A stretch of 15,276 bases of DNA from an uncultured Oscillospiraceae bacterium (GTDB taxonomy: Bacteria; Bacillota; Clostridia; Oscillospirales; Oscillospiraceae): positions 1 through 15,276 of the forward strand of contig CAKTIH010000045.1 in NCBI GenBank assembly GCA_934565615.1, read 5' to 3'. Within the stretch, counting starts at the first letter, position 1. Each line of letters begins with the position of its first letter. Positions 6,308 to 13,831 of this stretch are shown here, piece after piece. The notes under the pieces were generated by a model. The model was not told the origin of the DNA, did not search any database, and saw nothing but the letters and a program-made list of their open reading frames with translations. The position numbers and the translations under genes were made by a program.

Positions 6308-7585
6308 ATGAGAATTTTACGCATGGGCAGCATCGGCCCCGCGGTCGAGCTGCTCCAGCTCGTGCTTGACCGCGCGGGCTTCGGAGAGCTCAAAAAGGAC
6401 GGCATATTTTCGAGCGCGACGGACAGCGCCCTGCGCCGCTTTCAATCTGCGCACGGCCTGACGCCCGACGGCGTTGCCGGACGGGACACGCACAGGGCAC
6501 TGCTGCCGTGGTACACCGGGTATATAATGCACCGCGTGAAGAGCGGCGACACGCTCTGGACCATCGCGCAGATGCACGGCAGCAGCGTAGACGCGATAGA
6601 GACGGCAAACCCCGGCATAGTCCCGGAGCGGCTGAGCATAGGGGAGTACGTCACCGTGCCGCTGCCGTTCCCGGTAGTGCCGATAGATATAAGCTGGTCG
6701 TCGGCGCTCGTGGGCTACTGTGTGCGCGGGCTTGCCGCGCGCTATCCGTTTATCTCCGCCGGGGATATCGGCAAGAGCGTGATGGGGCGTCCGCTCTGGC
6801 GGCTGAGTCTCGGCACGGGGGAAAACCGCGTGCTGTATAACGCCTCGCACCACGCGAACGAATGGATATGTACGCCTGTGCTCATGAAGTTTGCCGAGGA
6901 GCTGGCTGAGGCCTATGTCACCGGCGGGACGCTGTTTGACCAGCGCGCCGCGGATATCCTCTCCTACGCGGATATCCACCTTATCCCCGCCGTGAACCCA
7001 GACGGCATGGACCTTGTGACCGGCGAGCTGCAAAGCGGCGAGTTTTACCGTCAGGCGCAGAACATCGCCGCGGACTATCCGCGCTTCCCGTTCCCCTCGG
7101 GCTGGAAGGCGAACATCCGCGGGGTAGACTTGAACCTCCAATACCCCGCCGGCTGGGAGCAGGCGCGGGAGAATAAATACGCCCTCGGCATCCGCTCGCC
7201 CGCCCCGGCGGACTTCGTCGGCAGTGCGCCGCTCACAGCGCCCGAGAGCCGCGCGATGTATGATTATACCCTTGCTCTCTCCCCGGCGCTGACTCTCGCG
7301 CTGCACACTCAGGGCGAGGTGATCTACTGGCGCTATCTCGATTATGAGCCGCCGCAGTCGCGCCGCATCGGGGAGATATTCGCCGAGGCCTCGGGCTATA
7401 CGCTTGAGGAGACGCCATTCGCCTCAGGCTTTGCCGGGTACAAGGATTGGTTCATCGAGAGCTTTGACCGCCCCGGCTATACGATCGAGGCCGGGCTTGG
7501 CACAAATCCTCTGCCGGTTTATCAGTTCCCGGATATCTATGAGCGTTGCCTCGGCATCCTCGTCTACGGCGCGCTCGTGACATAA
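6308..7585 (+). CDS. M14-family peptidase with PG-binding and LysM domains, probable gamma-D-glutamyl-meso-diaminopimelate endopeptidase
   Basis: This 425-residue protein combines a peptidoglycan_binding_1 domain (about 5-66), a LysM domain (72-119, HRVKSGDTLWTIAQMHG) and a zinc carboxypeptidase-like M14 domain (about 130-425). Zinc ligands are His182 and Glu185 (HANE) and His333 (LALHTQGE). The probable catalytic Glu394 is in YTIEAGLG. NPDG (230-233) and the GVDLNLQYPAGW segment resemble Bacillus YqgT and the endopeptidase I of Lysinibacillus sphaericus rather than digestive carboxypeptidases. In that group the enzyme cuts the gamma-D-Glu-diaminopimelate bond of cell-wall peptides and is linked to sporulation or wall recycling. 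No signal peptide is visible, as in those homologues. The ATG at 6308 has GGTGG 7 bases upstream and begins at the PG-binding domain. It is transcribed alone, divergent from the ATPase gene and converging on the MATE gene. Confidence 0.9.
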   Translation: MRILRMGSIGPAVELLQLVLDRAGFGELKKDGIFSSATDSALRRFQSAHGLTPDGVAGRDTHRALLPWYTGYIMHRVKSGDTLWTIAQMHGSSVDAIETANPGIVPERLSIGEYVTVPLPFPVVPIDISWSSALVGYCVRGLAARYPFISAGDIGKSVMGRPLWRLSLGTGENRVLYNASHHANEWICTPVLMKFAEELAEAYVTGGTLFDQRAADILSYADIHLIPAVNPDGMDLVTGELQSGEFYRQAQNIAADYPRFPFPSGWKANIRGVDLNLQYPAGWEQARENKYALGIRSPAPADFVGSAPLTAPESRAMYDYTLALSPALTLALHTQGEVIYWRYLDYEPPQSRRIGEIFAEASGYTLEETPFASGFAGYKDWFIESFDRPGYTIEAGLGTNPLPVYQFPDIYERCLGILVYGALVT

Positions 7586-7588
7586 AAC

Positions 7589-7620
7589 AAGAACGCGGAC
7601 ATAAGCCTGTCCGCGTTCTT
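7589..7620. terminator. Bidirectional terminator between the M14 peptidase and MATE genes
   Basis: A perfect 13-bp stem (7589-7601 with 7608-7620) has a 6-base loop and lies between two converging stop codons. On the minus strand it is followed by GTTTTATG, a usable U tract for the transporter operon. In the plus direction only AACGTTTATT follows, which is weaker. Confidence 0.85.
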
Positions 7621-7625
7621 AACGT

Positions 7626-8993
7626 TTATTCCGTGTCTGTTTTCAAGCGACGGGCGTAGTATACTGCGCCGATCGTCGTGATGACTGCCCCTGCGATCCA
7701 TGCAAGCGTCTCGGCATAGAGCACGCAGTCCGTGCCGAGCACCGCGCCGAGGAGAAAGACCGAAGTGAGTCGTGCCGCCAGCTCGCATACGCTGGCCGCC
7801 GTGGCGAGCCCGGCATGGCCGAGCCCCTGCACGAACGAGCGCATGAAGTGCACCGTGTACAGCATCGACATTCCGACGCCCATGATGCGCAGAAACTTCA
7901 GCCCGACCGCGCAGGCCGCGGCGACATCCGCAGCGTCACCGGAAAGAAAGACCATGACCAGCGCCCGCCCCGCGGTGAAGATCAGCAGCGAGAAGAGCGC
8001 GGACGTTGCAAGTGCAAGCCCCTCGCCGACAATGAGCCCGCGGCGGACACGGCGGATGTTCCCTGCGCCGTAGTTCTGCCCGGTGTAGGTCGTTATCGCA
8101 TAGCCGTAGGAGATCGCAGCAAATTCGAGCAGGCCGTATAGCTTGTTCGTCGCGGTGTAGCCCGCGATGTAAGGGATAGGATAGGTGTTCACCACGGCCT
8201 GGGTCACGAGCCCGCCTACCGCACTCACCGCGACCTGCACCGTCATGAGCGCGGAGAAGCGCAGCATCGGCGCGGTCAGAGCGCCGTCATAGCGCAGCGC
8301 GGCTTTGTCTGCCGGGGCGATGAGCTTACGCGCGCACAGCCCCGCATAGAGCGCCGAGACGCCCTGCGAAAAAACCGTTGCGGCGGCAGCGCCGAATATG
8401 CCGCGGTGCAGGAATGCGACCAGCACTATATCAAGGACGATGTTCAGCACCGAGGATATGAGCATCGCGCGCAGCGGCGCGCGGCTGTTGCCCACGGAGC
8501 GCAGCACGCCCGAGAAGAAATGGTACAGCATCAGAAGCGGTATACCCGCGTAGATCGTGCGCAGGTATGTGAGGGCATAGTCCCATATCTCCGGCTGCAC
8601 CTGCATGGCATGGAGGATGAGCGGGGCGCACAGCTCAGTTGCGATGCACAGCAGTAGCCCAGAGACGAGCGCGAGCAGCAGCGAGGTCGCGGCGGTACGG
8701 CAGAAAAGCTCCCTGTCTCCCGCGCCGAAGGCAGTGGAGAGACGGATCGAAAAGCCCTGAGTGAAAGCACCGAGCGACGCGCCGACAAGCCAGACGAGCA
8801 GGTCGCATGCGCCGAGCGCCGAAAGCGCGTTCACGCCGAGCACACGCCCGACGACTGCGGCATCGGTCAGCGCGTATATCTGCTGGCACGCGCCGCCCGC
8901 CATAAGCGGCAGGGCAAAGCGCAGCAGAGCTTTTGCCGGTGGAGCTGTGAGCAGCTCCGAGGAGGCGGCTTTGATATCCTCCACGGCGCTCAT
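7626..8993 (-). CDS. MATE-family multidrug/metabolite exporter
   Basis: This 455-residue integral membrane protein has about twelve hydrophobic segments in two similar halves, as in the MATE (NorM/DinF-like) superfamily. The first helix region, with LRFALPLMAGGACQQIYALT followed by DAAVVGRVLG, is typical, and the second half has the equivalent GGLVTQAVVN and TGQNYGAGN segments. MATE proteins export cationic drugs or metabolites in exchange for Na+ or H+. The substrate is not predictable here. Its ATG at 8993 overlaps the TGA of the BtpA-family gene by 4 bases (ATGA), so translation is probably coupled, and it is the last gene of the operon before the shared terminator. The coupling suggests a role related to the operon's own substrate or by-product rather than general drug resistance, but this is inferred. 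Confidence 0.93.
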   Translation of the reverse strand: MSAVEDIKAASSELLTAPPAKALLRFALPLMAGGACQQIYALTDAAVVGRVLGVNALSALGACDLLVWLVGASLGAFTQGFSIRLSTAFGAGDRELFCRTAATSLLLALVSGLLLCIATELCAPLILHAMQVQPEIWDYALTYLRTIYAGIPLLMLYHFFSGVLRSVGNSRAPLRAMLISSVLNIVLDIVLVAFLHRGIFGAAAATVFSQGVSALYAGLCARKLIAPADKAALRYDGALTAPMLRFSALMTVQVAVSAVGGLVTQAVVNTYPIPYIAGYTATNKLYGLLEFAAISYGYAITTYTGQNYGAGNIRRVRRGLIVGEGLALATSALFSLLIFTAGRALVMVFLSGDAADVAAACAVGLKFLRIMGVGMSMLYTVHFMRSFVQGLGHAGLATAASVCELAARLTSVFLLGAVLGTDCVLYAETLAWIAGAVITTIGAVYYARRLKTDTE

Positions 8994-9727
8994 AGCGTCC
9001 CGCGCAGCGCGCGTACCTGCTGCATGAGAAGTTCGATTTTTTCCGCGGAGACGTCTCCGGTGTCTTTACCGGTGTCCTTGAAGAAGCTGCCGACGACCGC
9101 GCCGTCCGCAACGGCGAGCTGCTCTGCGCAGTTATCCACGTTCACGCCCGAGCATATGACGAGCGGCGTGTCCCCGCAGGCGAGCTTGAAGCGGTGTATC
9201 TTATCGATGGGCGCTTCCATGCCGGTGCCGTCGCCGGTCACGCATATCGCGTCGCAGCGCCCTTTTGCCGTCTCTATGTCCTCCTCCACAGTGTGCTCCG
9301 AGAGCACCTGCTGGTACTTGAAGCGCACTCCGCCGAGGACGAGAGCATCGCAGGTGGGGCGCTCAAGGGCGAAGAAAGCGTCGAGCGTCGCTTCGTCGCG
9401 CGGCTTCACATGGCCGACGACGGAATCAAGCTGGAGAAAATCGCAGGAGAAGTCCCGCGCGAGCTTGAAGCAGAGCGAGTCGAAGTTCAGGCAGTTGACA
9501 CCGTAGGGGATGCCGATCTTCTGCTCCTGCAGATAACCGAGCGCCCAGACAAGGTTCGGGTACGTTCCGAAATAATCCTCAACTATAATGCCGTCGAGCC
9601 CGCCGTTGAGGTAGAGCTCTATCTCCCTCTTGGCGCGCTCGCGGATATCGGCCTCGTCCGTCCCCTTGAGGTGGATGACGCCGATGATTGGTTTGGTTTC
9701 TTTGAATACTTCGCTGAATGCTTTCAT
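8990..9727 (-). CDS. BtpA/SgcQ-family TIM-barrel protein
   Basis: This 245-residue soluble protein matches the BtpA family (named after a cyanobacterial photosystem I biogenesis protein; SgcQ in Escherichia coli). Family-like features are PIIGVIHLKG (13-22) at strand 1, GLDGIIVED (43-51), the CVTGDGTGMEAP loop (162-173), ICSGVNVDN (191-199) and ADGAVVGSFFK (207-217) near the C-terminus. The fold is a phosphate-binding-type TIM barrel. The biochemical role in non-photosynthetic bacteria is not established; neighbouring sugar-kinase-like genes suggest a sugar or nucleoside metabolic enzyme. The ATG at 9727 was chosen because GGGAGG lies 5 bases upstream and it gives a normal family length; the frame remains open upstream inside the preceding gene. 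It overlaps that gene's stop by 4 bases and its own stop overlaps the MATE start. Confidence 0.85.
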   Translation of the reverse strand: MKAFSEVFKETKPIIGVIHLKGTDEADIRERAKREIELYLNGGLDGIIVEDYFGTYPNLVWALGYLQEQKIGIPYGVNCLNFDSLCFKLARDFSCDFLQLDSVVGHVKPRDEATLDAFFALERPTCDALVLGGVRFKYQQVLSEHTVEEDIETAKGRCDAICVTGDGTGMEAPIDKIHRFKLACGDTPLVICSGVNVDNCAEQLAVADGAVVGSFFKDTGKDTGDVSAEKIELLMQQVRALRGTL

Positions 9728-10674
9728 AAAAGCCTCCCGTAAACAAAAGGCGCGGCGGCAAGATAGCTGTCCAGCTCCGCATACGCCTCGGCGCGGCTCT
9801 CCCGCGTCACGCACGGCCAGGGGCCGAACTGCGCCGCGCAGTGTCCCGCCGCGATATTTGCCATAGCGATGGTCATTTCATCCGGCAGAGCTTCGGCAAG
9901 ACCGATCATCACCGCGGCGGTAGAGCAGTTGCCGCAGCCCGTGGGGTCGACGCTCTTCTCCGTCCCGACGGAGCGGCCGAACACCGCGCCCTCGGGGCGC
10001 ACGATGCCCGCACCCTTTTCCCCGAGACGGAAGAAGCAGGGCTTGCCGTAGGCGGAGAGCCCACGCAGAATAGCGTCCCCGTCGTCCGTGCCGAAGAAGC
10101 CCTGCGCCTCGTCGAGATTGAGGGAAAACGCGTCGGTTATGGCGATGCGCTCCTCGATGGCTTCCCGCTTCGCGGGATCGCGCAGGTCGTCGCCGTTAAT
10201 TTCCCAGAGGAAAACGCCGTTCGGGATAAGCGCCTTGACCTCGGCAAAATGATCGGCGATATTTGCCGAAAGGCTCGCTTCAAGATAGATGCCGCGTGTG
10301 CCGGCGTCTACGCACTCGCCGAGCATTTCCGGGGTAATGCGCCCGATGTCCTTTGCCATGATCTCGTATTCCTCGCCGTAGCTGCACTCCTCCGACCATA
10401 TGCCGTTTGCGGCGTAGGAGAGAGTGTACCTGAGCGTTTTCGGGAGACAGGGCTTCACACGGCAGTCGATGGCGTTATCGTTGAACCATTTCCCGTACCA
10501 GCGCTCAAAATCCGGCCCGGCAGTGCCGACGTAGGCGACGCTGTCGCGCCAGAACTTGACCCCGGAGGCGGAGTAGAACGAGCCGCCGGGGGTGTTTTCT
10601 ATGGTGCTGCCGTCGGAATATGTGATATCCGTCAGCATGTTGTAACCGGCTACAATGTATTCCATGGCGCTCAC
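9724..10674 (-). CDS. PfkB-fold carbohydrate kinase family protein with Asn at the catalytic Asp position
   Basis: This 316-residue protein has the ribokinase/PfkB layout. A substrate-side PGGSFYSASGV motif is at 29-39, an NxxE-type LNLDEA at 185-190 and the anion-hole region DPTGCGNCST at 243-252. In active PfkB kinases this last motif ends in GAGD, whose Asp is the catalytic base; here the residue is Asn249 (codon AAC at 9928-9930). The protein may be catalytically altered, belong to a subfamily using another base, or bind without phosphorylating. The start is uncertain: GTG at 10674 forms a GTGA overlap with the stop of the ATPase gene, matching the overlaps downstream, while ATG at 10665 would give 313 residues. 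It sits between an amino-acid ABC importer and the BtpA gene, so it may act on the imported compound. The substrate is unknown. Confidence 0.85.
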   Translation of the reverse strand: MSAMEYIVAGYNMLTDITYSDGSTIENTPGGSFYSASGVKFWRDSVAYVGTAGPDFERWYGKWFNDNAIDCRVKPCLPKTLRYTLSYAANGIWSEECSYGEEYEIMAKDIGRITPEMLGECVDAGTRGIYLEASLSANIADHFAEVKALIPNGVFLWEINGDDLRDPAKREAIEERIAITDAFSLNLDEAQGFFGTDDGDAILRGLSAYGKPCFFRLGEKGAGIVRPEGAVFGRSVGTEKSVDPTGCGNCSTAAVMIGLAEALPDEMTIAMANIAAGHCAAQFGPWPCVTRESRAEAYAELDSYLAAAPFVYGRLL

Positions 10675-11396
10675 ATGTGTATGACCTGCGAAAGGAACAG
10701 CTTGAGTCGGTCGCTCTTCGGATGGTCGAATATATCGTCGGGCGTGCCTTCCTCAACGATGCGCCCGCCGTCGAAGAAGATCACGCGCGTCGCGACCTTG
10801 CGGGCAAAGCCCATTTCATGCGTCACGACGGCAAGGGTCATGCCCTCGTCCGCAAGCTCCTTCATGACGTTGAGCACCTCGCCGATCATTTCGGGGTCGA
10901 GCGCGGAGGTGGGCTCGTCAAAGAGAATGACCTCCGGGTTCTGGCACAGCGCGCGGGCGATCGCCACACGCTGCTTCTGGCCGCCGGAGAGCTGGTTGGG
11001 GTAGGCGTCGGCCTTGTCGTCCAGCCCGACGCGGGCAAGCAGCTTATGAGCCTTTTCCTCGGCCTCGGCCTTCGGGACATTGAAGGCCTTTACCGGGCCG
11101 AGCGTGAGGTTATCGAGCACGGTCTTGTGTGGGAAGAGGTTGAACAGCTGGAACACAAAGCCGACGCGGGAGAAGGCTTTGCTGTTGTTTTTGGTGAAAT
11201 CAATTTTCTGCCCGTCTATATAGAGCTCGCCGCTGTCGGGCGTTTCCAGCCCGTGCAGGCAGCGGATGAGGGTGCTCTTACCGGAGCCGGACGGCCCGAT
11301 GATGCAGATCACCTCGCCCTTTTCAATGTGCAGGGACACATCGTCCACGGCCTTGACGCTGCCGAAGGACTTTTTAAGATGCACAGCGTTAATCAC
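10671..11396 (-). CDS. Polar amino acid ABC transporter ATP-binding protein (GlnQ/HisP type)
   Basis: This 241-residue ATPase drives the adjacent permease. Walker A GPSGSGKST is at 34-42, the Q-loop Gln at 83, signature LSGGQKQR at 136-143, Walker B VILFDE at 156-161 and the switch His193 in VVTHEMGF. Length and the short C-terminus match GlnQ/ArtP/HisP proteins of the PAAT family. GTG at 11396 was chosen because AGGAGG lies 10 bases upstream and translation begins with the family-like VINAVHLKKSFG. This start overlaps the permease stop by 8 bases, and its own stop overlaps the start of the PfkB gene. The overlap chain indicates a single tightly coupled transcript. Confidence 0.93.
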   Translation of the reverse strand: MINAVHLKKSFGSVKAVDDVSLHIEKGEVICIIGPSGSGKSTLIRCLHGLETPDSGELYIDGQKIDFTKNNSKAFSRVGFVFQLFNLFPHKTVLDNLTLGPVKAFNVPKAEAEEKAHKLLARVGLDDKADAYPNQLSGGQKQRVAIARALCQNPEVILFDEPTSALDPEMIGEVLNVMKELADEGMTLAVVTHEMGFARKVATRVIFFDGGRIVEEGTPDDIFDHPKSDRLKLFLSQVIHM

Positions 11397-12069
11397 TCTG
11401 AGCCAGCCTCCTCTCCAGTTTCCGCGCAAAGTGCGAAATGGTCATCGTCATGACAAGGTACATGACCGTCGCGCACAGCAGGGGGATCATGTAGTTATAG
11501 TAGTTCGCGCCGAGCACCTGCGCGCCGTGCAGCAGCTCCACCGCGCCAATCGACGCGAGCAGGGACGAGTCCTTTATAAGCACGATGAACTCGTTTATGT
11601 ACGGCGGAAGCACGCGCTTGAAGGCCTGCGGGAGAATAATCTCCTTCATCGTCTGCCAGTAGTTGAGGCCGATGGTCTTGGCGGCCTCCCACTGCCCCTT
11701 GTCGATGGACTGGATAGCCGAGCGGAACAGCTCCGAGGTATACGCGCCGGAGTTTATGCCGATGGCGATGGTTCCGACGACGAGCGGGTTGGGCGTAAAG
11801 ACATAGTGGAACAGCGTCCTCGTGATGACCGGGCCGCAGAGATAGAGTATGAGTATCTGAAGCATCATCGGCGTGCCGCGGATGACTTCGACATAGACGT
11901 TTGCGATGACGCGCAGGATCTTGCTCTTGCTCATCTTTGCCATAGCGGCAAGCAGCGCGAGGATCGAGCCGCCGACCAGCGCCGCGACGGCGACCAGCAG
12001 CGAGTAGCCCGCGCCCTTGAGCATGAAGAGCAGGTTTTCCGCGGTGAGTATCCTTTGAAAAACATTCAT
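11389..12069 (-). CDS. Polar amino acid ABC transporter permease (HisM/GlnP type)
   Basis: This 226-residue membrane protein belongs to the PAAT permease family. It has about five hydrophobic segments (first about 18-43), the conserved VEVIRGTPMMLQ at 60-71 and the EAA loop at 128-147 (EAAKTIGLNYW then ILP) that docks on the ATPase. Only one permease gene is present, so the translocation pore is probably a homodimer. The ATG at 12069 has AGGA 9 bases upstream. It follows the binding-protein gene after an 80-base gap containing a hairpin, and its 3' end overlaps the ATPase start by 8 bases. Confidence 0.93.
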   Translation of the reverse strand: MNVFQRILTAENLLFMLKGAGYSLLVAVAALVGGSILALLAAMAKMSKSKILRVIANVYVEVIRGTPMMLQILILYLCGPVITRTLFHYVFTPNPLVVGTIAIGINSGAYTSELFRSAIQSIDKGQWEAAKTIGLNYWQTMKEIILPQAFKRVLPPYINEFIVLIKDSSLLASIGAVELLHGAQVLGANYYNYMIPLLCATVMYLVMTMTISHFARKLERRLAQSD

Positions 12070-12095
12070 TGTAATTATTCCTAACTAAACGGGCA

Positions 12096-12117
12096 AAAGG
12101 GGGCGGAGGCCCCCTTT
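12096..12117 (-). terminator. Intercistronic hairpin after the binding-protein gene (attenuator or stability element)
   Basis: A 9-bp G/C-rich stem (12096-12104 with 12109-12117) has a GGAG/CTCC tetraloop. On the minus strand it is followed only by T then GCCCG, a short U tract. It sits between the binding-protein and permease genes, where partial terminators or 3'-protecting hairpins commonly keep binding protein in excess over the membrane subunits. Confidence 0.5.
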
Positions 12118-12149
12118 GCGTATTTTCTTAGATTATCTGTCTGATAATA

Positions 12150-12923
12150 TCAGCCGAACCATTTCACGACGAGGGCGCTGTAATCGTCGCTCGCGGTGAA
12201 CTCGTCGATGATCTTGTTGACTTCCTCAATGAGCTTGGTGCTGTTGAGGTTTGCGACGGCCTTGATCTGCTCCTCAGAGAGGTTATCGGCAATGATCTGG
12301 AACTCGCCGGGGTTATTGTCGCTCACGCTCTGCGCAACGCACAGCTCGGTGATGCAGCCCTTCACAGCGCCGGAGCGGATAGCCTCGGTGATGATGGCGA
12401 TCTCACCGGCCTGAGTGGTGAAGCCGTACTGATCCTTGAGGGATTCCGCAACGTCCATACCGGTCGTGCCGTTGCCCGCGCAGACAACGCCGTCCTTGAG
12501 GTCTTCCATGGTGTCAACACCGTACTTGGTGGAGGTGAAGCAGGCCTGTGCGGAGGTCATGTAGGTATTGGAGAAGAGGACGCTCTTTGCGCGCTCCTCG
12601 CTGTAGGAGAAGCAGGAGATGCCCATGTCGACCGTGCCGGCGGCGACGGCGGAGACGATGGTGTCAAAGGACATGGGGACGAGCTCGAGCTTCACACCGA
12701 GCTTGTCGGCGATGAGCTGGGCGATATCGGCGTCAAGGCCGACGACGTTGCCGTCAGCGTCGTAGCTCTCATAGGGGGGATAGTCGGTAGCGATGCCGAC
12801 ACGCAGGAGACCTGCAGTGCCGAGTTCATCTTCCCAGGTCTTTTCGGCGCTCTGGCTCGAACCGCAGGCGGCGAGAGAAAGCATCATAACGAGCGCAAGT
12901 ATAAAAGCAACAAATTTCTTCAT
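12150..12923 (-). CDS. Polar amino acid-type ABC transporter substrate-binding lipoprotein
   Basis: This 257-residue exported lipoprotein captures the ligand for the adjacent permease. The signal peptide is MKKFVAFILALVMMLSLAAC, with a lipobox LAAC and lipidated Cys20. The mature part is SBP_bac_3-like: LRVGIATDYPPYE (40-52), GLDADIAQLIADKLG (62-76), and SYSEERAKSVLFSNTY (106-121) with Arg111, the usual carboxylate-binding residue. At the position where glutamine- and histidine-binding homologues have the Asp that contacts the ligand amino group, this protein has Glu193 (CITELCVAQ). The ligand is therefore probably amino-acid-like but cannot be named. The ATG at 12923 is supported by GGAGG 7 bases upstream and by the signal peptide. 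It lies 44 bases after the metallo-hydrolase gene. Confidence 0.93.
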   Translation of the reverse strand: MKKFVAFILALVMMLSLAACGSSQSAEKTWEDELGTAGLLRVGIATDYPPYESYDADGNVVGLDADIAQLIADKLGVKLELVPMSFDTIVSAVAAGTVDMGISCFSYSEERAKSVLFSNTYMTSAQACFTSTKYGVDTMEDLKDGVVCAGNGTTGMDVAESLKDQYGFTTQAGEIAIITEAIRSGAVKGCITELCVAQSVSDNNPGEFQIIADNLSEEQIKAVANLNSTKLIEEVNKIIDEFTASDDYSALVVKWFG

Positions 12924-12958
12924 GTCTTTCCTCCGTTTTAATTTTTTGGACAGCATGC

Positions 12959-12964
12959 ATTATA
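12959..12964 (-). promoter_or_regulatory. Possible internal promoter -10 element before the binding-protein gene
   Basis: A consensus TATAAT (12964-12959, minus strand) lies in the 44-base gap between the hydrolase and binding-protein genes. No good -35 box is visible at 16-18 bases (the candidate is GATTTT), so any promoter here would be weak or activator-dependent. Confidence 0.3.
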
Positions 12965-12967
12965 AAC

Positions 12968-13795
12968 TTATATTACAATAGAAAATCCGTCAAAATCATA
13001 TCGTCGGTGCCGCATATATTCGCAGCCGGGAACGTCCCCGCGCTCGATCGCGCTGAACGCCTCGGCCATCTCCGCGAGCGCCGCGCCCTCCATCACGGGG
13101 GAGTTGTGCGAGCACAGGAGAGTGTAGCTGCCGAACTCCGGCGCGAGCTTTTCGAGCGTCCTGCGGTAGACCTCCGCGCCGTGCTCCCCGGAAAGGTGCG
13201 CATAAAGCGGACCGGGGTACACCGTGTCGCCGGTGAAGAGCAGACGGTTCTCGTCGTCGGCAAGCATCATGCCGTCGTCGGAGTGCCCGGGTGCCGCGAC
13301 CACGCGCAGCCGTCTGCCGCCGAGGTCAAAGACCTCGCCCTCCTTCGTGGGGATCACCTTATAGGGCTTCACGCGGAAGGTCTTGGGGTCGAACCACAGC
13401 GTACCGACAATGGAGAAGGCCGCGAGGGAGCGGTTCTCATCGTCCTCCGGGAGTGAAAAGCCCTCAGCCGCTGCGGCGACAGAGTCAGGCGTGCAGAGCT
13501 TATGCGCTCCGTCGAACTGCCACGCCCCACCGACATGGTCAAAGTGGCCGTGCGAGCAGACGAGCGTTATGGGCTTATCCGTGAGCGATTCTACCAGCGC
13601 CTTCATGTTCCCAATGCCCATACCGGAATCGAAAAGCACTGCGCCGGTCTCGCCCTCAATCAGGTAGCTTATCACTTCCTGAAAATGATGCGGCTCAAAT
13701 ATAGCTTTTACATTGGGCGCGATCTGCCACACGGTGAACCAGCGGCTTTCCGCGCCGATGACCGGGAATGCGGAAAAATCTGTTGCGTGTGCCAT
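12968..13795 (-). CDS. Metallo-beta-lactamase-fold hydrolase
   Basis: This 275-residue soluble protein has the complete MBL zinc motif set: HGHFDH at 82-87, His171 in APGHSDD, Asp190 in LLFTGDTVY and His230 in LLCSHNSP. This arrangement is typical of glyoxalase-II-like and related MBL hydrolases with two metals. It has no signal peptide or extra domain. The substrate is not predictable; thioesters, lactones or cyclic metabolites are common for the family. The ATG at 13795 is fixed by AGGAGG 7 bases upstream. It is the first gene after a good promoter and lies 44 bases before the binding-protein gene with no terminator between, so it is probably part of the transporter operon. Confidence 0.9.
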   Translation of the reverse strand: MAHATDFSAFPVIGAESRWFTVWQIAPNVKAIFEPHHFQEVISYLIEGETGAVLFDSGMGIGNMKALVESLTDKPITLVCSHGHFDHVGGAWQFDGAHKLCTPDSVAAAAEGFSLPEDDENRSLAAFSIVGTLWFDPKTFRVKPYKVIPTKEGEVFDLGGRRLRVVAAPGHSDDGMMLADDENRLLFTGDTVYPGPLYAHLSGEHGAEVYRRTLEKLAPEFGSYTLLCSHNSPVMEGAALAEMAEAFSAIERGDVPGCEYMRHRRYDFDGFSIVI

Positions 13796-13831
13796 ACCGG
13801 ACCCTCCTTAAAAGAATACTTGAATGGCGTA

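Noticed and set aside
9841..11004. Open frame of 387 codons on the plus strand opposite the PfkB and ATPase genes
   Set aside because: It crosses two well-supported minus-strand genes and has no recognisable domain or ribosome site.
7626..13795. Fructoselysine/glucoselysine (frl-type) Amadori catabolism operon
   Set aside because: An amino-acid importer plus a PfkB protein resembles frl clusters, but the essential SIS-domain deglycase is missing and the PfkB protein lacks the usual catalytic Asp.
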